A stretch of 64,000 nt of DNA. It comes from Streptomyces sp. DHE7-1. GTDB taxonomy: Bacteria; Actinomycetota; Actinomycetes; Streptomycetales; Streptomycetaceae. The notes under the pieces were generated by a model. The model was not told the origin of the DNA. It saw only the letters and a list, made by a program, of their open reading frames with translations, and ran no database searches. The stretch covers positions 868,001 to 932,000 of the forward strand of contig JACJDG010000003.1 in the NCBI GenBank assembly GCA_016432725.1, read 5' to 3'. This document shows positions 25,210 to 36,429 of this stretch, piece by piece; the stretch's first letter is position 1; every line of letters begins with the position of its first letter. Made by a program: the position numbers and the translations under genes.

Positions 25210-26118
25210 GCACCGCATGGGTGGCCGGGACGGTCCGGGCCCGGGAGCTCGCCCTGCGCCGCGTCGGCGACGCCGGGGCCCGGGAGCTCGCGGTCCGCGC
25301 GGATCTCGACGAGGCCCTGCGGGAGCTGGTCGTGACGCCGTACGGGAAGTACGCGCCGCCGGTGGCCGGGCTGTCCGAGGCCCAGCGGGCGGTGTCCGCC
25401 ACGCTGCTGTGGCACCTGCGGGTGCTGGCGGGCTGGCTGCCGCGCGGCGGAGCACGCCTGCTCGTGCCGCTGGCCTGCGGTTTCGAGGTGGCCAACGTGG
25501 CCGCCCTGCTCGCCGGAGACGGTCACGGCCCGGCCTCCGTGGAGCCGTACCGGCTCGGCGCCCTGGAGACCGCCTGGCGGCGGCTTGAGGGCGCGGGTTC
25601 CGGGCCCGGGATGCGCGCCGTGCTGACCGCGTCCGCCTGGGGCGATCCGGGCGGTGACTCCGCCGGTGCCGTGCTCACCGGCATGCGGATGGCCGCCGCG
25701 CGGCGGACCGCCCTCGCGGTGCCGCAGGCGCGGGACTGGGCGGTGGGGCGCGCGGCGCTGCTGACGGCGCGTGAACTGTTCGTGCACGGGCGGCCGCTGA
25801 CGGAGCCGGTACGGCGCGACGCCGCCCGGCTGCTGGGGGCGCGGGCGACGGGCGCGGCCTCCTATCCGCGGTTCCGCGAACTGCTGCCGGCCCCGGCCCG
25901 CCGGCTCCTGGCCGAGGCCGGGGAGCCGGGCGCGTTGTGGCGGGCGGAGGTGGGCTGGTGGCGCACGCTGCGGGACGACGGTGCCGCCATGCTGCGCGAC
26001 AACCGGTTCGGTCCCCGCACGGTCGTCGGCGCGGTCGCGGTACTGTCCGTGGACGCCTGGCGGGTGCGCGCCGCGCTGGAGTCGGCGGCGCGGGGAGGCC
26101 GGGTCGGGGAGGCTTTCG

Positions 26119-26132
<14 letters not shown>
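25206..26132 (+). CDS. ntpC: V/A-type ATPase subunit C (d-like, central-stalk cap)
   Basis: A 308-residue helical protein placed where the subunit C/d gene lies in such operons. It would couple the central shaft to the membrane ring. Helical segments such as LRELVVTPYGKYAPPV, ARLLVPLACGFEVANVAALL (about 85-105) and FRELLPAPARRLLAEA are consistent with the family, in which a residue row resembling L-x-x-x-x-E-x-x-N is conserved. Sequence divergence is high, so the call rests partly on context. Translation appears coupled to mini-ORF 2. Confidence 0.72.
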
Positions 26133-27961
<1,829 letters not shown>

Positions 27962-27963
27962 CG

Positions 27964-28188
27964 ATGGGCACCGTGGCCGCCATCGGCGCGCGCCCGGACG
28001 TGAGCGGGCTGGCCCTCGCCGGGGTGGAGGTGCTGGTCGCGGAGAGCCCGGACGCCGTCCGCCGGGCCTGGGGCCGGCTCCCGCGCGGCGTCGCCCTGGT
28101 GATCCTCACGGCGCCGGCCGCCGAGGCGCTCGGGGCCGGGGTGACGGTGCCGGATCCGTCCCGGCCGCTGACCGTGGTGATGCCCTGA
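27964..28188 (+). CDS. ntpF: V/A-type ATPase subunit F
   Basis: A 74-residue central-shaft subunit with the family's Rossmann-like start (VAAIGARPDVSGLALAGVEV), ALVILTAPAAEAL in the middle and a PLTVVMP ending. It is shorter than the usual ~100 residues, lacking the C-terminal helix region. It starts 2 bp after subunit K stops, and its TGA overlaps the ATG of subunit E (TGATG). Confidence 0.85.
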   Translation: MGTVAAIGARPDVSGLALAGVEVLVAESPDAVRRAWGRLPRGVALVILTAPAAEALGAGVTVPDPSRPLTVVMP

Positions 28189-28697
28189 TGGCCGCGCCCG
28201 TGGACGCGCTGGAACCGGTGCGTGCCGAACTGCTGCGGGCGGCCTGGGCCGAGGCGGCGGCGGTGCTCGACCGGGCGCGGGCCGACGCGGAGGAGGCGCT
28301 GCGCGTCGCGCGGGACACGGCCGACCGGGTGCTCGCGGCGGCCCGCGAGGCCGGCGCCGCGGACGGGGCCGCGGCGGCCGCGGGTGAGCGGATGCGAGCG
28401 GCCGAGGACGCGTGGACCGCCGAACTCGCCGCCCGCGCCGAGGTCTACGCGGACCTGCGGGCCGAGGTCCGCGCGGGTGTGCGGCGGGCACTGGCCGGGG
28501 ACCCTCGCGCACGGGACCGGCTGGTGGCGGCGGCGCGGGACCTGCTGGGGGCACGGGCGCGCGTCACGGACGCGCCGGGCGGCGGGGTGAGCGCCGAGGT
28601 GCCCGGGCGCCGCGTCGACCTGTCGGCGGACACCCTCGCCGACCGGGCCCTGGACCGGGCCGGGGTACGGGCCGAGCACCTGTGGGAACGGCCGTGA
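28188..28697 (+). CDS. ntpE: V/A-type ATPase peripheral-stalk subunit E
   Basis: A 169-residue protein with a long Ala/Arg/Glu-rich helix (residues ~5-95; AAWAEAAAVLDRARADAEEA) and a compact C-terminal domain (VSAEVPGRRVDLSADTLADR). This is the E-subunit layout: a coiled stalk plus a globular head that binds the catalytic hexamer. Slightly shorter than the typical ~190. It ends in GTGA shared with subunit A. Confidence 0.85.
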   Translation: MAAPVDALEPVRAELLRAAWAEAAAVLDRARADAEEALRVARDTADRVLAAAREAGAADGAAAAAGERMRAAEDAWTAELAARAEVYADLRAEVRAGVRRALAGDPRARDRLVAAARDLLGARARVTDAPGGGVSAEVPGRRVDLSADTLADRALDRAGVRAEHLWERP

Positions 28698-30577
28698 CCG
28701 GCCCGGGCGGCGGACGTGTGGCGGACGGCGACGGCGCCCCGCACGGACGGTCCGGCACGCACGCACGGTCCGGCACGCACGCACGGTCCGGCCCCGCGCC
28801 GGAGACCCCGGACCCGAGCCCGGACCGGCTTCCCGCCCCGGATCCGGACCCGGCTCGTCGCGACGCCGTACCCCGCGTCCTCCGGGTCGCCGGGCCGCTG
28901 GTCGAGATGGAGTGCCCCGCCTCGGTCGCCATGCACGATCTCGCCTCGCTGGGCACCGCCGGGCTGCCGGGTGAGGTGGTCGCCGTGCACGGCGGCTCGG
29001 CCACCGTCCAGGCGTACGAGTACACGGGTGGCATGGCGCCCGGGCAGCCCGCCGAACCGCTCGGCCGGCCGCTGTCGGTGGTGCTCGGACCCGGCCTGCT
29101 CGGCGGGGTGTTCGACGGTCTGCTGCGGCCGCTGTCCGGCGTCGGCGACCTGCTGCTGCCCGGTGCCGGGGACGGCGCGCCGGACCGGCGCACCTGGCCC
29201 TTCGTGCCCCGGGTGGGCGAGGGTGCCCGGGTGGAGGAGGGGGACGTCCTCGGGGAGATCGGGGCGCGGGTGCGCCTGAGCCTGCTCGTGCCGCCCGGCC
29301 GGGCCGGGACGGTGACCGGCGTCGCGGCGGCGGGCGAGTACCGCGCGGAGGCCGTGCTCGCCGAGGTGGCGGGGCACGAGGTGCGCATGGCACAGGGCTG
29401 GCCGGTCCGCAGGCCCCGGCCGGCCGCCGGGCGGCTGCCCGCCGACGAGCCGCTGCACACCGGGCAGCGGGCGGTCGACCTGCTGTTCCCGGTGGCCCGG
29501 GGCAGCACGGTCGCCGTGCCGGGCGGCTTCGGCACCGGCAAGACCATGCTGCTGCAGCAGATCGCCAAGTGGTGCGACGCCGACGTGATCGTGTACGTCG
29601 GCTGCGGCGAGCGCGGCAACGAGATGGCGGACGTCATCGAGGAGCTGTCCGAGCTCGCCGATCCGCGCACCGGAGGACGGCTGTCGGAGCGCACCGTGAC
29701 CATCGCGAACACCTCCAACATGCCGATGATGGCGCGCGAGGCGAGCGTGCACACGGGCGCCACGGTCGCCGAGTACTTCCGCGACATGGGCCTGGACGTC
29801 GTCGTCATCGCCGACTCCACCTCCCGCTGGGCGGAGGCGCTGCGCGAGTTCGCCTCCCGGATGGGCGAACTCCCGGCCGAGGAGGGCTACCCGGCGGGAC
29901 TCGCCTCCCGGCTGGCGGCGTTCTACGAGCGGGCGGGCCCGGTGCGCACCCTCGGCGGCGCCCGCGGTTCCGTCACGGTGATCGGTGCCGTGTCCCCGCC
30001 CGGCGGCGACCGCACCGAGCCGGTCACCGCGCACACCGAGCGGTTCGTACGGTGCCTGTGGAGCCTGGACCGGGACCTCGCCTACGCCCGCCACTACCCG
30101 GCCGTCTCCTGGACGGACTCCTTCTCCCGGGACGCGGCCGCGCTCGCCGCCGCCTACGCGCGGGCCGGTGATCCCGGGTGGGCGGCCCGGCGGGCCCGGG
30201 TGGCCGTTCTGCTCGCCGAGGCCGACCGGCTGGCCGACCTCGTGGAGCTGGTCGGCGTCACGGCCCTGCCGCCCCGTGAGCGGATCAGCGTGCTCGCCGG
30301 GCGGCTGCTGCGCGAGGCGGTGGTCCAGCAGAGCGCGCTGTCCCCGGCGGACGCCTACAGCGCGCCGGGGAAGACGGCGGCGCTCGTGGAGGCCGCGCTG
30401 TCGGTGATCGACCGCTGCGTCGAGCTGGTGGAGGGCGGTACGGGGGCGGACGCGGTCGAGGCGGTCGACTTCACCCCGCTGCTGCGGGCCCGGGAGACCG
30501 CCGGGCCCGCCGAGACCGCTCCGGTGGGCCGTGCCCGCGACACCGTGCTGGACCGGCTCGGGCGGTCGGCGGCATGA
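28694..30577 (+). CDS. ntpA: V/A-type ATPase catalytic subunit A
   Basis: Hydrolyses or makes ATP in the rotary complex. It has 627 residues from GTG 28694, which overlaps the stop of subunit E. Residues ~60-230 are the beta-barrel and the A-specific bulge domain (VEMECPASVAMHDLASLG, RRTWPFVPRVGEG). The Walker A is GGFGTGKT at 277-284 followed by MLLQQIAKWCDAD, then VGCGERGNEMADVIEE, the arginine/serine region ANTSNMPMMAREAS and DSTSRWAEALREF. The N-terminal ~55 residues are a disordered Pro/Asp-rich extension with an RSGTHA repeat. Confidence 0.96.
   Translation: MTGPGGGRVADGDGAPHGRSGTHARSGTHARSGPAPETPDPSPDRLPAPDPDPARRDAVPRVLRVAGPLVEMECPASVAMHDLASLGTAGLPGEVVAVHGGSATVQAYEYTGGMAPGQPAEPLGRPLSVVLGPGLLGGVFDGLLRPLSGVGDLLLPGAGDGAPDRRTWPFVPRVGEGARVEEGDVLGEIGARVRLSLLVPPGRAGTVTGVAAAGEYRAEAVLAEVAGHEVRMAQGWPVRRPRPAAGRLPADEPLHTGQRAVDLLFPVARGSTVAVPGGFGTGKTMLLQQIAKWCDADVIVYVGCGERGNEMADVIEELSELADPRTGGRLSERTVTIANTSNMPMMAREASVHTGATVAEYFRDMGLDVVVIADSTSRWAEALREFASRMGELPAEEGYPAGLASRLAAFYERAGPVRTLGGARGSVTVIGAVSPPGGDRTEPVTAHTERFVRCLWSLDRDLAYARHYPAVSWTDSFSRDAAALAAAYARAGDPGWAARRARVAVLLAEADRLADLVELVGVTALPPRERISVLAGRLLREAVVQQSALSPADAYSAPGKTAALVEAALSVIDRCVELVEGGTGADAVEAVDFTPLLRARETAGPAETAPVGRARDTVLDRLGRSAA
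28748..28792 (+). repeat. 18-bp in-frame repeat in the subunit A N-terminus
   Basis: CGGTCCGGCACGCACGCA repeats at 28748, 28766 and partly at 28784, encoding RSGTHARSGTHARSG. It lies in the disordered N-terminal extension and does not disturb the enzyme fold. Confidence 0.85.
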
Positions 30578-31983
30578 AGGGGCCCGCCGACGTCGAGTAC
30601 ACGGGGGTGCGGGAGCTGCGCGGCCCGCTGGTGGTCGTCGAGGGCGTGAGCGGGGTGGGCTGGGACGAGTTCGCCACGATCGCGGTCGGCTCGGGCGGGC
30701 GACGGCACGGGCTGGTCCTGGAGGTGGACCGGGACCTCGCCGTGGTGCAGGTGCTGGAGGACACGGCCGGGATGGACCGGACCCGCACCCGGGTGGCCTT
30801 CTCGGGCGCGCCGCTGCGGGTCCCGGTCGGCACCGGCTGGCTGGGCCGGGTCTGCGACGGGCGGGGCGAGCCCGCCGACGGCGGCCCGCCGGTGCTGGGC
30901 GCCGCCGACGCGGCGGTGGGCGGCGCCCCGATCAACCCGGTGCACCGGCAGCCGCCGAACGAGCCGGTGCTCACCGGTGTGACCGCCGTGGACGTGCTCA
31001 CCACCCTGGTGCGGGGCCAGAAGCTGCCGGTGTTCTCCGCGGCCGGGCTGCCGCACCTGGAGCTGGCCGTGCAGATCGCGGCGCAGGCCGCCTGCGGGGG
31101 CGAGCCGTTCGCCGTCGTCTTCGCCGGGATGGGGCTCACCCACGCCGACGCGGCGTTCGTCCGGGCGGGGCTGGCGGAGCGCTCGGCGGCGCGGGACCTG
31201 GTGCTGCTGCTCAACACCGCCGACGATCCGGTGATCGAGCGGCTGCTGACCCCGCGCATCGCCCTGACGGTGGCCGAGCACCTGGCGTTCGCGGAGGGCC
31301 GCCACGTGCTGGTGGTGATGACCGACATGACGGCCTACGCGGAGGCGCTGCGCGAGGTGTCCGCCGCGCGCGGCGAGATACCCGCCCGCCGGGCCTATCC
31401 GGGGTACCTGTACAGCGACCTGGCCTCCCTGTACGAGCGGTGCGGCCGGATCCGGGGCCGCCCGGGCTCGGTGACGATTTTGCCGGTGCTGACGATGCCG
31501 GCCGGGGACATCACCCATCCGGTGCCGGACCTCACCGGTTACATCACGGAGGGCCAGATCGTGCTGTCCGCCGAGGCGCACACGGCCGGCACCTATCCCC
31601 CGGTCGACCCGCTGGCCTCCCTGTCGCGGCTGATGCGCAAGGGCGCCGGCGCGGGCCGTACCCGCGCCGACCATCCGGACGTCGCGGCGCAGCTCATCGC
31701 CGCGCTCGCCCGGTCACGGCAGGTGCGGGAGCTGGCCGACCTCATCGGGCGGCCGGCGCTCTCCCCGGCCGATCTGCGCCACCTGGACCTCGAGGACGCC
31801 TTCCGGGAGCGTTTCCTCGCCCAGGGCACGGCCGAGAACCGCTCGCTGGACGAGTCCCTGGACCGGGCTTGGGAGGTACTGCTGACGTTGCCGCGCGGCC
31901 AGCTCGGCATGCTCCCGGCCGAGCTGCTCGACGCCCGGCGGCCGTCGTCCGCCGACGGCGCGGACGGGGCGGGGACGCCGTGA
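30574..31983 (+). CDS. ntpB: V/A-type ATPase regulatory subunit B
   Basis: Non-catalytic nucleotide-site partner of subunit A. The 469 residues include PINPVHRQPPNEPVLTGVTA near 125, VLTTLVRGQKLPVFSAAGLP near 147 (where the degenerate P-loop of B subunits lies), VVMTDMTAYAEALREVSAAR near 248 and YPGYLYSDLASLYERCGRI near 275, all typical. ATG 30574 overlaps the stop of subunit A (ATGA). Confidence 0.96.
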   Translation: MKGPADVEYTGVRELRGPLVVVEGVSGVGWDEFATIAVGSGGRRHGLVLEVDRDLAVVQVLEDTAGMDRTRTRVAFSGAPLRVPVGTGWLGRVCDGRGEPADGGPPVLGAADAAVGGAPINPVHRQPPNEPVLTGVTAVDVLTTLVRGQKLPVFSAAGLPHLELAVQIAAQAACGGEPFAVVFAGMGLTHADAAFVRAGLAERSAARDLVLLLNTADDPVIERLLTPRIALTVAEHLAFAEGRHVLVVMTDMTAYAEALREVSAARGEIPARRAYPGYLYSDLASLYERCGRIRGRPGSVTILPVLTMPAGDITHPVPDLTGYITEGQIVLSAEAHTAGTYPPVDPLASLSRLMRKGAGAGRTRADHPDVAAQLIAALARSRQVRELADLIGRPALSPADLRHLDLEDAFRERFLAQGTAENRSLDESLDRAWEVLLTLPRGQLGMLPAELLDARRPSSADGADGAGTP

Positions 31984-32600
31984 GCGGGCGCGGGGGCCGG
32001 GGGCCGGTGGGGCGGGCCGGCCGGCTGCGGCTGCGGCGCGGCCTGGCGACCGCCGAGCGCGGGGCCGAACTGCTGGAACGCAAGCTCCGGCTGCTCCTGG
32101 ACCGGGAGGGCGCGGAGCGCGAGGCGGCCGGGGAGGCGGGCCGCGTCTGGCGCGAGCGGCTGGCGGAGGCGGACAGCTGGCTGGTGCGCGGGCTGCTGCT
32201 CGGCGGTGAACGGGCGTGGGCCGAGGCGACGCCCGCCGACCGGGCGCGGGTCGGTGTCGAGTGGGACGCGGTGATGGGCGTCCGGCATCCGGCGGCCCTG
32301 TCCTGGACGGCCCCGGTGCGCGCCCCTCAGGAGCCGGCGCCGCCCAACACGGCACTCGCGCACGCGGAGACGGCCTACCGCGCCGCGGTGCGGGCCGCCG
32401 CCGAACACGCCGTCCACCGGGCGGCCGCCGAGCTGCTCGCCGCGGAGGCCGCCCGGACCCGGCAGCGGGTCCGGGCCCTGCGCCGGCACTGGATCCCCCG
32501 GCTGCGGCGGGAGCTGGCGGCCGTCGAGCTCGCGCTGGAGGAGGCGGAGCACGAGGACGCGGTACGGCGGCGCTGGGCCGCGACGCGCGCCGTCCGGTGA
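31980..32600 (+). CDS. ntpD: V/A-type ATPase subunit D (central shaft)
   Basis: A 206-residue antiparallel coiled coil that rotates inside the A/B hexamer. The N-terminal helix (RLRLRRGLATAERGAELLER, about 16-35) and C-terminal helix (RTRQRVRALRRHWIPRLRRE, about 162-181) are the usual paired helices. A linker in the middle (GVRHPAALSWTAPVRAP) is typical. GTG 31980 overlaps subunit B (GTGA). It is the last gene of the operon; hsp20 follows on the other strand. Confidence 0.9.
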   Translation: MSGRGGRGPVGRAGRLRLRRGLATAERGAELLERKLRLLLDREGAEREAAGEAGRVWRERLAEADSWLVRGLLLGGERAWAEATPADRARVGVEWDAVMGVRHPAALSWTAPVRAPQEPAPPNTALAHAETAYRAAVRAAAEHAVHRAAAELLAAEAARTRQRVRALRRHWIPRLRRELAAVELALEEAEHEDAVRRRWAATRAVR

Positions 32601-32666
32601 CGGAGAGGTGCGGGCGGACGGCGGCGGGCCCCGCGCGGAGCCCGCCGGCCGGGGACCGGTCGCCGG

Positions 32667-33071
32667 TCAGTGCTTGTGCTTGATCTCGACGTGCCTCGCC
32701 TCCGTCCGCTCGGCGCCCAGGCCGACGCTGACGGTGAGCACGCCGTCGGTGTAGTCGGCCGTGACGTCGTCCTCGTCGGCGCCGCGCGGCAGCGTCACGC
32801 TGCGGCTCATGGCGCCGTACCGGAACTCGCTGTGGTTCTTGTCCACGTCCCGTTCGGTGCGCTCGGCCTGGACCGTCAGGACGCCTTCGCCGACGACGAC
32901 GTCGATGTCCTCGGGGACCATGCCCGGCAGTTCGGCGCGCATGACGTAGCGGCCGCTCTCCGTGTAGTCCTCGATCCGTACGGCGGGCATCGAGAACTTG
33001 CTGGGAATGGTCTCGAACCAGTCGGGCATGTCCGGGAACGGGAATTTCTGCCTGCGTGTCAGTGTGGCCAT
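32667..33071 (-). CDS. Small heat-shock protein (Hsp20/alpha-crystallin)
   Basis: ATP-independent chaperone. The 134 residues carry an alpha-crystallin domain (about 38-128): YVMRAELPGMVPEDIDVVVG, RSVTLPRGADEDDVTADYTD and a DGVLTVSVGL-type strand. The I-x-I tail motif is not clear; the end is EARHVEIKHKH. DosR regulons in mycobacteria include HspX of this family. The start is ATG 33071. It is divergent from the USP at 33298 with two palindromes between. Confidence 0.95.
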   Translation of the reverse strand: MATLTRRQKFPFPDMPDWFETIPSKFSMPAVRIEDYTESGRYVMRAELPGMVPEDIDVVVGEGVLTVQAERTERDVDKNHSEFRYGAMSRSVTLPRGADEDDVTADYTDGVLTVSVGLGAERTEARHVEIKHKH

Positions 33072-33143
33072 CACCGTGACCTCCTCGGCGGTCGTCGGGT
33101 CTGCCGGCACCTCCAGTGCAGCGCGCGCGGGCCCCTCGCGCGT

Positions 33144-33179
33144 AGGCCGAACAGCCCTTCTTGCGGGCCGCTGGGTCCT
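33144..33179. promoter_or_regulatory. Two island palindromes between hsp20 and USP
   Basis: AGGCCGAACAGCCCT at 33144-33158 and GGGCCGCTGGGTCCT at 33165-33179, 21 bp apart centre to centre (two helical turns). The first lies 80 bp upstream of hsp20; both are 120-150 bp upstream of the rightward USP. Confidence 0.5.
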
Positions 33180-33297
33180 TTCCGGCACCGGCGCCGGAAG
33201 CCGGGGACCCCTGGCACTGGCAGTCCGGCCGTACCGGGACTTCCATGGAAGGAGCGGTGGTCCTCCCCCGTGCCACCGCCGCGAGGAGGCGAGGACG

Positions 33298-34227
33298 ATG
33301 AACGTGCTGCCCCGGCCCCGGTCCCGGCGAACGAGGGAGGCCGCCATGGCGGGCGCCGCTGACCGCAGGCCGGTCGTGGTGGGTGTCGATCCGGACCCGG
33401 GCCGGCGGATGGCGCTGGCCTGGGCTGCCGACGAGGCGGTCCGGCGGCGGGTCCCGCTGCGCCCGGTGCACGTGGAGGGCGTACCGACCAGAGGCACCCG
33501 GGCGCCGGACGTCCCGTCGTCCTGGGAGCAGTGGAACGACACGCTGCACCGGGCCGGCAAGCGGGTGCTCGACGACGCCGTCGACTTCGTCACCGCGCGC
33601 TGCCCGGACGCCGTCGTCGATCCGCTGCTCGCCGAGGGCGACCCGGTGTGGGTGCTGCGCGAACAGAGCCGCGACGCCACGTCGGTGGTGCTGGGCTCGC
33701 GGCATCTGAACCGGACGCAGGAGGTGTTCGGCTCGGCGGCCGTCGCGCTGCCGGTGGCGGCCCACGCGCACTGCCCGGTGGTCGTCGTGCCCGAGCCGGA
33801 GCACGTCACGCAGGAGCCCGCGTACTTCGTCGTGGGCGTCGACGGCAGCGAGCGTTCCGCCGTCGCCGTCGACCTGGCGTTCGAGGAGGCCGCGCTGCGC
33901 GGAGCCCAGTTGCGGGCGCTGTACGTGTGGCAGCCGGGGCCGCTGCGGATCTTCGACGAGTACGCGGCGCAGCAGGAGTGCCGGCGGCTGCTGTCCGAGA
34001 CGGTGGCCGGCCGCCGGGACCGCTATCCGGAGGTGGACCTGCGCCACGAGCTGCTGACCGGGCATCCCGTGCGGGCGCTCGCGGACGCCTCGGCGCACGC
34101 GCTGGGCCTGGTGGTGGGTACCCGGGGGCACGGCGGCTTCACGGGCATGATGCTGGGCTCGGTCAGTCAGGGCCTGCTGCGCCACGCCCGCTGCCCTGTC
34201 CTGGTGGTCCCGTCGCCGCCGGCGTGA
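33298..34227 (+). CDS. Universal stress protein, tandem domains
   Basis: A 309-residue tandem UspA protein with a ~22-residue N-terminal extension, VVVGVDPDPGRRMALAWAAD opening domain 1 and VVGVDGSERSAVAVDLAFEE opening domain 2. Domain 1's nucleotide loop (LGSRHLNRTQEVFGSAAV) lacks the Gly pattern, so only domain 2 (GTRGHGGFTGMMLGSVSQG) looks able to bind ATP. GAGGAGG precedes ATG 33298; ATG 33346 is an alternative. Confidence 0.92.
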   Translation: MNVLPRPRSRRTREAAMAGAADRRPVVVGVDPDPGRRMALAWAADEAVRRRVPLRPVHVEGVPTRGTRAPDVPSSWEQWNDTLHRAGKRVLDDAVDFVTARCPDAVVDPLLAEGDPVWVLREQSRDATSVVLGSRHLNRTQEVFGSAAVALPVAAHAHCPVVVVPEPEHVTQEPAYFVVGVDGSERSAVAVDLAFEEAALRGAQLRALYVWQPGPLRIFDEYAAQQECRRLLSETVAGRRDRYPEVDLRHELLTGHPVRALADASAHALGLVVGTRGHGGFTGMMLGSVSQGLLRHARCPVLVVPSPPA

Positions 34228-34369
34228 ACCGGGGCGGACCTGCACCGGGGCGGAGGGGGCCGCCGCGGACGGGCCCGGTCCCCGGAGTCCCGCCGGCCCG
34301 GCACGGCACAGCGGCCCGCGAAGGAGCGCGGGCGGACGGCACCTTCCGCCGCACATCCCGGGAGGAACA

Positions 34370-34582
34370 GTGAGCAAGCGTGTCCGAACCCTGCCGCGGA
34401 TCGAGTCCGAGCGCTGCGGCGCCCGGCTGCCGTCCCGCGGAGCCGCGCGCTCCGAGGCCGTGCGCGCCCGGGACGGCCGTGCCGCCCGGGCACCCCGGCG
34501 CGGGGCGGGTGAGTGGATGCTGCTGCCCGGGGGCACGTGGCGGCACGTCCGGACGATCCGTGTACCGAGCCTGTTCGGCTGA
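34370..34582 (+). CDS. Small basic hypothetical protein (70 residues)
   Basis: GTG 34370 is preceded by a strong GGGAGGAA. The product starts MSKRVRTLPRIESERCGARL and ends MLLPGGTWRHVRTIRVPSLF plus G. It is Arg-rich with no recognised domain. It sits between a USP and the GAF kinase on the same strand. The ribosome site is the best support; it could also be a leader ORF. Confidence 0.45.
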   Translation: MSKRVRTLPRIESERCGARLPSRGAARSEAVRARDGRAARAPRRGAGEWMLLPGGTWRHVRTIRVPSLFG

Positions 34583-34679
34583 GGACGCCGGCCGCACGCC
34601 GGGGCCCCGGGCCGCCGTGGAACGACCACGCCCCGTCGGGCATCCTGGGGGTGAGTCGGCGGACCGGCGAGGGGAGCCC

Positions 34680-36416
34680 GTGGTGGACGAGCGCGCGCAG
34701 TACGGGCGCGAGGCGGAGGCGTCAGGGATGTCCCCGCAGCTGCGCCTGGACGCGCTGCTGGACGACCTCCAGACCCAGGTGGCGCAGGTCCGGGCGGCAC
34801 GGGACCGGGTGCACACGCTGCTCCGGGCCGTCCTCGCCGTCGGTTCGGACCTGGACCTGGAAGTGGTGCTGCACCGCATCGTCGAGTCGGCCGTCGCCCT
34901 GGTGGACGCCCAGTACGGCGCGCTCGGCGTGCTCGGCGACGAGGGCACGATCAAGCAGTTCGTCACGGTCGGCATGGACGAGGAGACCATCGAACGGATC
35001 GGGCACTATCCGCGCGGCGAGGGCATCCTGGGCCTGCTCATCCGTCATCCGGAGCCGTTGCGGCTCGCGGACCTGCACCGGCACGCGGCGTCCGTGGGCT
35101 TCCCCGCCGGGCACCCGCCGATGAGCAGCTTCCTCGGCGCCCCCGTCCGGGTCCGCGAGCAGATCTTCGGCAACCTGTACCTGACCAACAAGCGCAGCGG
35201 GGCGGAGTTCGACACCGACGACGAGGCGGTGCTGCGGACCCTGGCGGCGGCGGCCGGTGTGGCGATCGACAACGCCCGGCTGTACGAGGACGCGCAGCGC
35301 CGGCAGCGGTGGCTGGCGGCCAGCAACGACCTGACCCGCAGCCTGCTGTCGGGCGCCGAGCCGAGCGCGGTGCTGGAGTCCTTCACCGCGAAGGTGCGGG
35401 AGGTCGCGGGCGCGGCCCTGGTCACCCTCGCGGTCCCGGTCGGCGATCGCGGTGAGCTGGTGATCGAGGCGGCCTCGGGAGCGGGGGCCGAGAAGGTCCG
35501 GGGTCTGGTGCTGCCCCCCTCGGCGCTGGCCGCCAAGGTCTTCACCTCCGGTGAGACGATCACCAGCGACGCCCTGAGCGCCGACCCTCGCGCGGAGGGC
35601 GGCAGCGCCTCGGTGGTGGAGCTGGGGCCGGCCTTCTTCGTGCCGCTCGGCACCCCGGAGCACGTCCGCGGGGTGCTGCAGGTGGCCAACCTGCCCGGCG
35701 GGGCCCTGTTCGCCGACGCCGTGAGCGACATGGTCACCGGGTTCGGCAACCAGGCGGCGCTGGCCCTGGACGTCGCCGAGCACCGGCGGGACGCCGAGCG
35801 GATGGTGGTGCTGGACGACCGCGACCGGATCGCCCGGGACCTGCACGACCTGGTCATCCAGCGGCTGTTCGCGGGGGCGCTGTCGCTGCAGTCGACCCTG
35901 GGCCGGGTCTCCGACCGGCCGCAGGCGAGCGAGCGGATCCAGCGGGTGGTGGACGACCTGGACGACACCATCAAGATCATCCGTTCCACCATCTACGCCC
36001 TGCGCGAGCGCGACCAGGCGCGGCGCGGCAGCGGGCTGCGCGCCCAGCTCGTCGCGGCCACCGAACGGGCCACCGAATCGCTCGGCTTCGCCCCGGCGCT
36101 GCGCATGACCGGGCTGCTGGACACCGTCGTCTCCGCCGAGCAGGGCGAGCAGCTGCTCGCCGTGCTCGGCGAGGCGCTGTCCAACGCGGCCCGGCACGCG
36201 CACGCCACGTCGGTCGACGTCGGGGTCGAGGTCACGGACGCCGCCCTGCGGCTGCGGGTGGCCGACGACGGCCGCGGCATCGATCCGGCGGTCACCCGGC
36301 GCAGCGGGCTGGCCAATCTGCGCCGGCGCGCGGAGGAGATGGCGGGCTCGTTCGCCGTGTCCGCGAACGAGCCGAGCGGCACGGTCGTCGAGTGGACCGT
36401 GCCGCTGGCTCCCTGA
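34680..36416 (+). CDS. GAF-domain sensor histidine kinase (DevS/OsdK-like)
   Basis: A 578-residue soluble sensor kinase. Two GAF domains (about 50-190 with VALVDAQYGALGVLGDEGTI and FLGAPVRVREQIFGNLYLT; about 215-370 with LVTLAVPVGDRGELVIEAAS) precede a HisKA_3 box DRDRIARDLHDLVIQRLFAG with phospho-acceptor His389, then an HATPase (GEALSNAARHAHA, VADDGRGIDP). This is the layout of mycobacterial DosS/DosT and Streptomyces OsdK, which sense oxygen or redox. Start GTG 34680 or 34683 after GAGGGGAG. Its likely partner regulator is at 49958. Confidence 0.93.
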   Translation: MVDERAQYGREAEASGMSPQLRLDALLDDLQTQVAQVRAARDRVHTLLRAVLAVGSDLDLEVVLHRIVESAVALVDAQYGALGVLGDEGTIKQFVTVGMDEETIERIGHYPRGEGILGLLIRHPEPLRLADLHRHAASVGFPAGHPPMSSFLGAPVRVREQIFGNLYLTNKRSGAEFDTDDEAVLRTLAAAAGVAIDNARLYEDAQRRQRWLAASNDLTRSLLSGAEPSAVLESFTAKVREVAGAALVTLAVPVGDRGELVIEAASGAGAEKVRGLVLPPSALAAKVFTSGETITSDALSADPRAEGGSASVVELGPAFFVPLGTPEHVRGVLQVANLPGGALFADAVSDMVTGFGNQAALALDVAEHRRDAERMVVLDDRDRIARDLHDLVIQRLFAGALSLQSTLGRVSDRPQASERIQRVVDDLDDTIKIIRSTIYALRERDQARRGSGLRAQLVAATERATESLGFAPALRMTGLLDTVVSAEQGEQLLAVLGEALSNAARHAHATSVDVGVEVTDAALRLRVADDGRGIDPAVTRRSGLANLRRRAEEMAGSFAVSANEPSGTVVEWTVPLAP

Positions 36417-36429
36417 CCGCCGGGTCCGC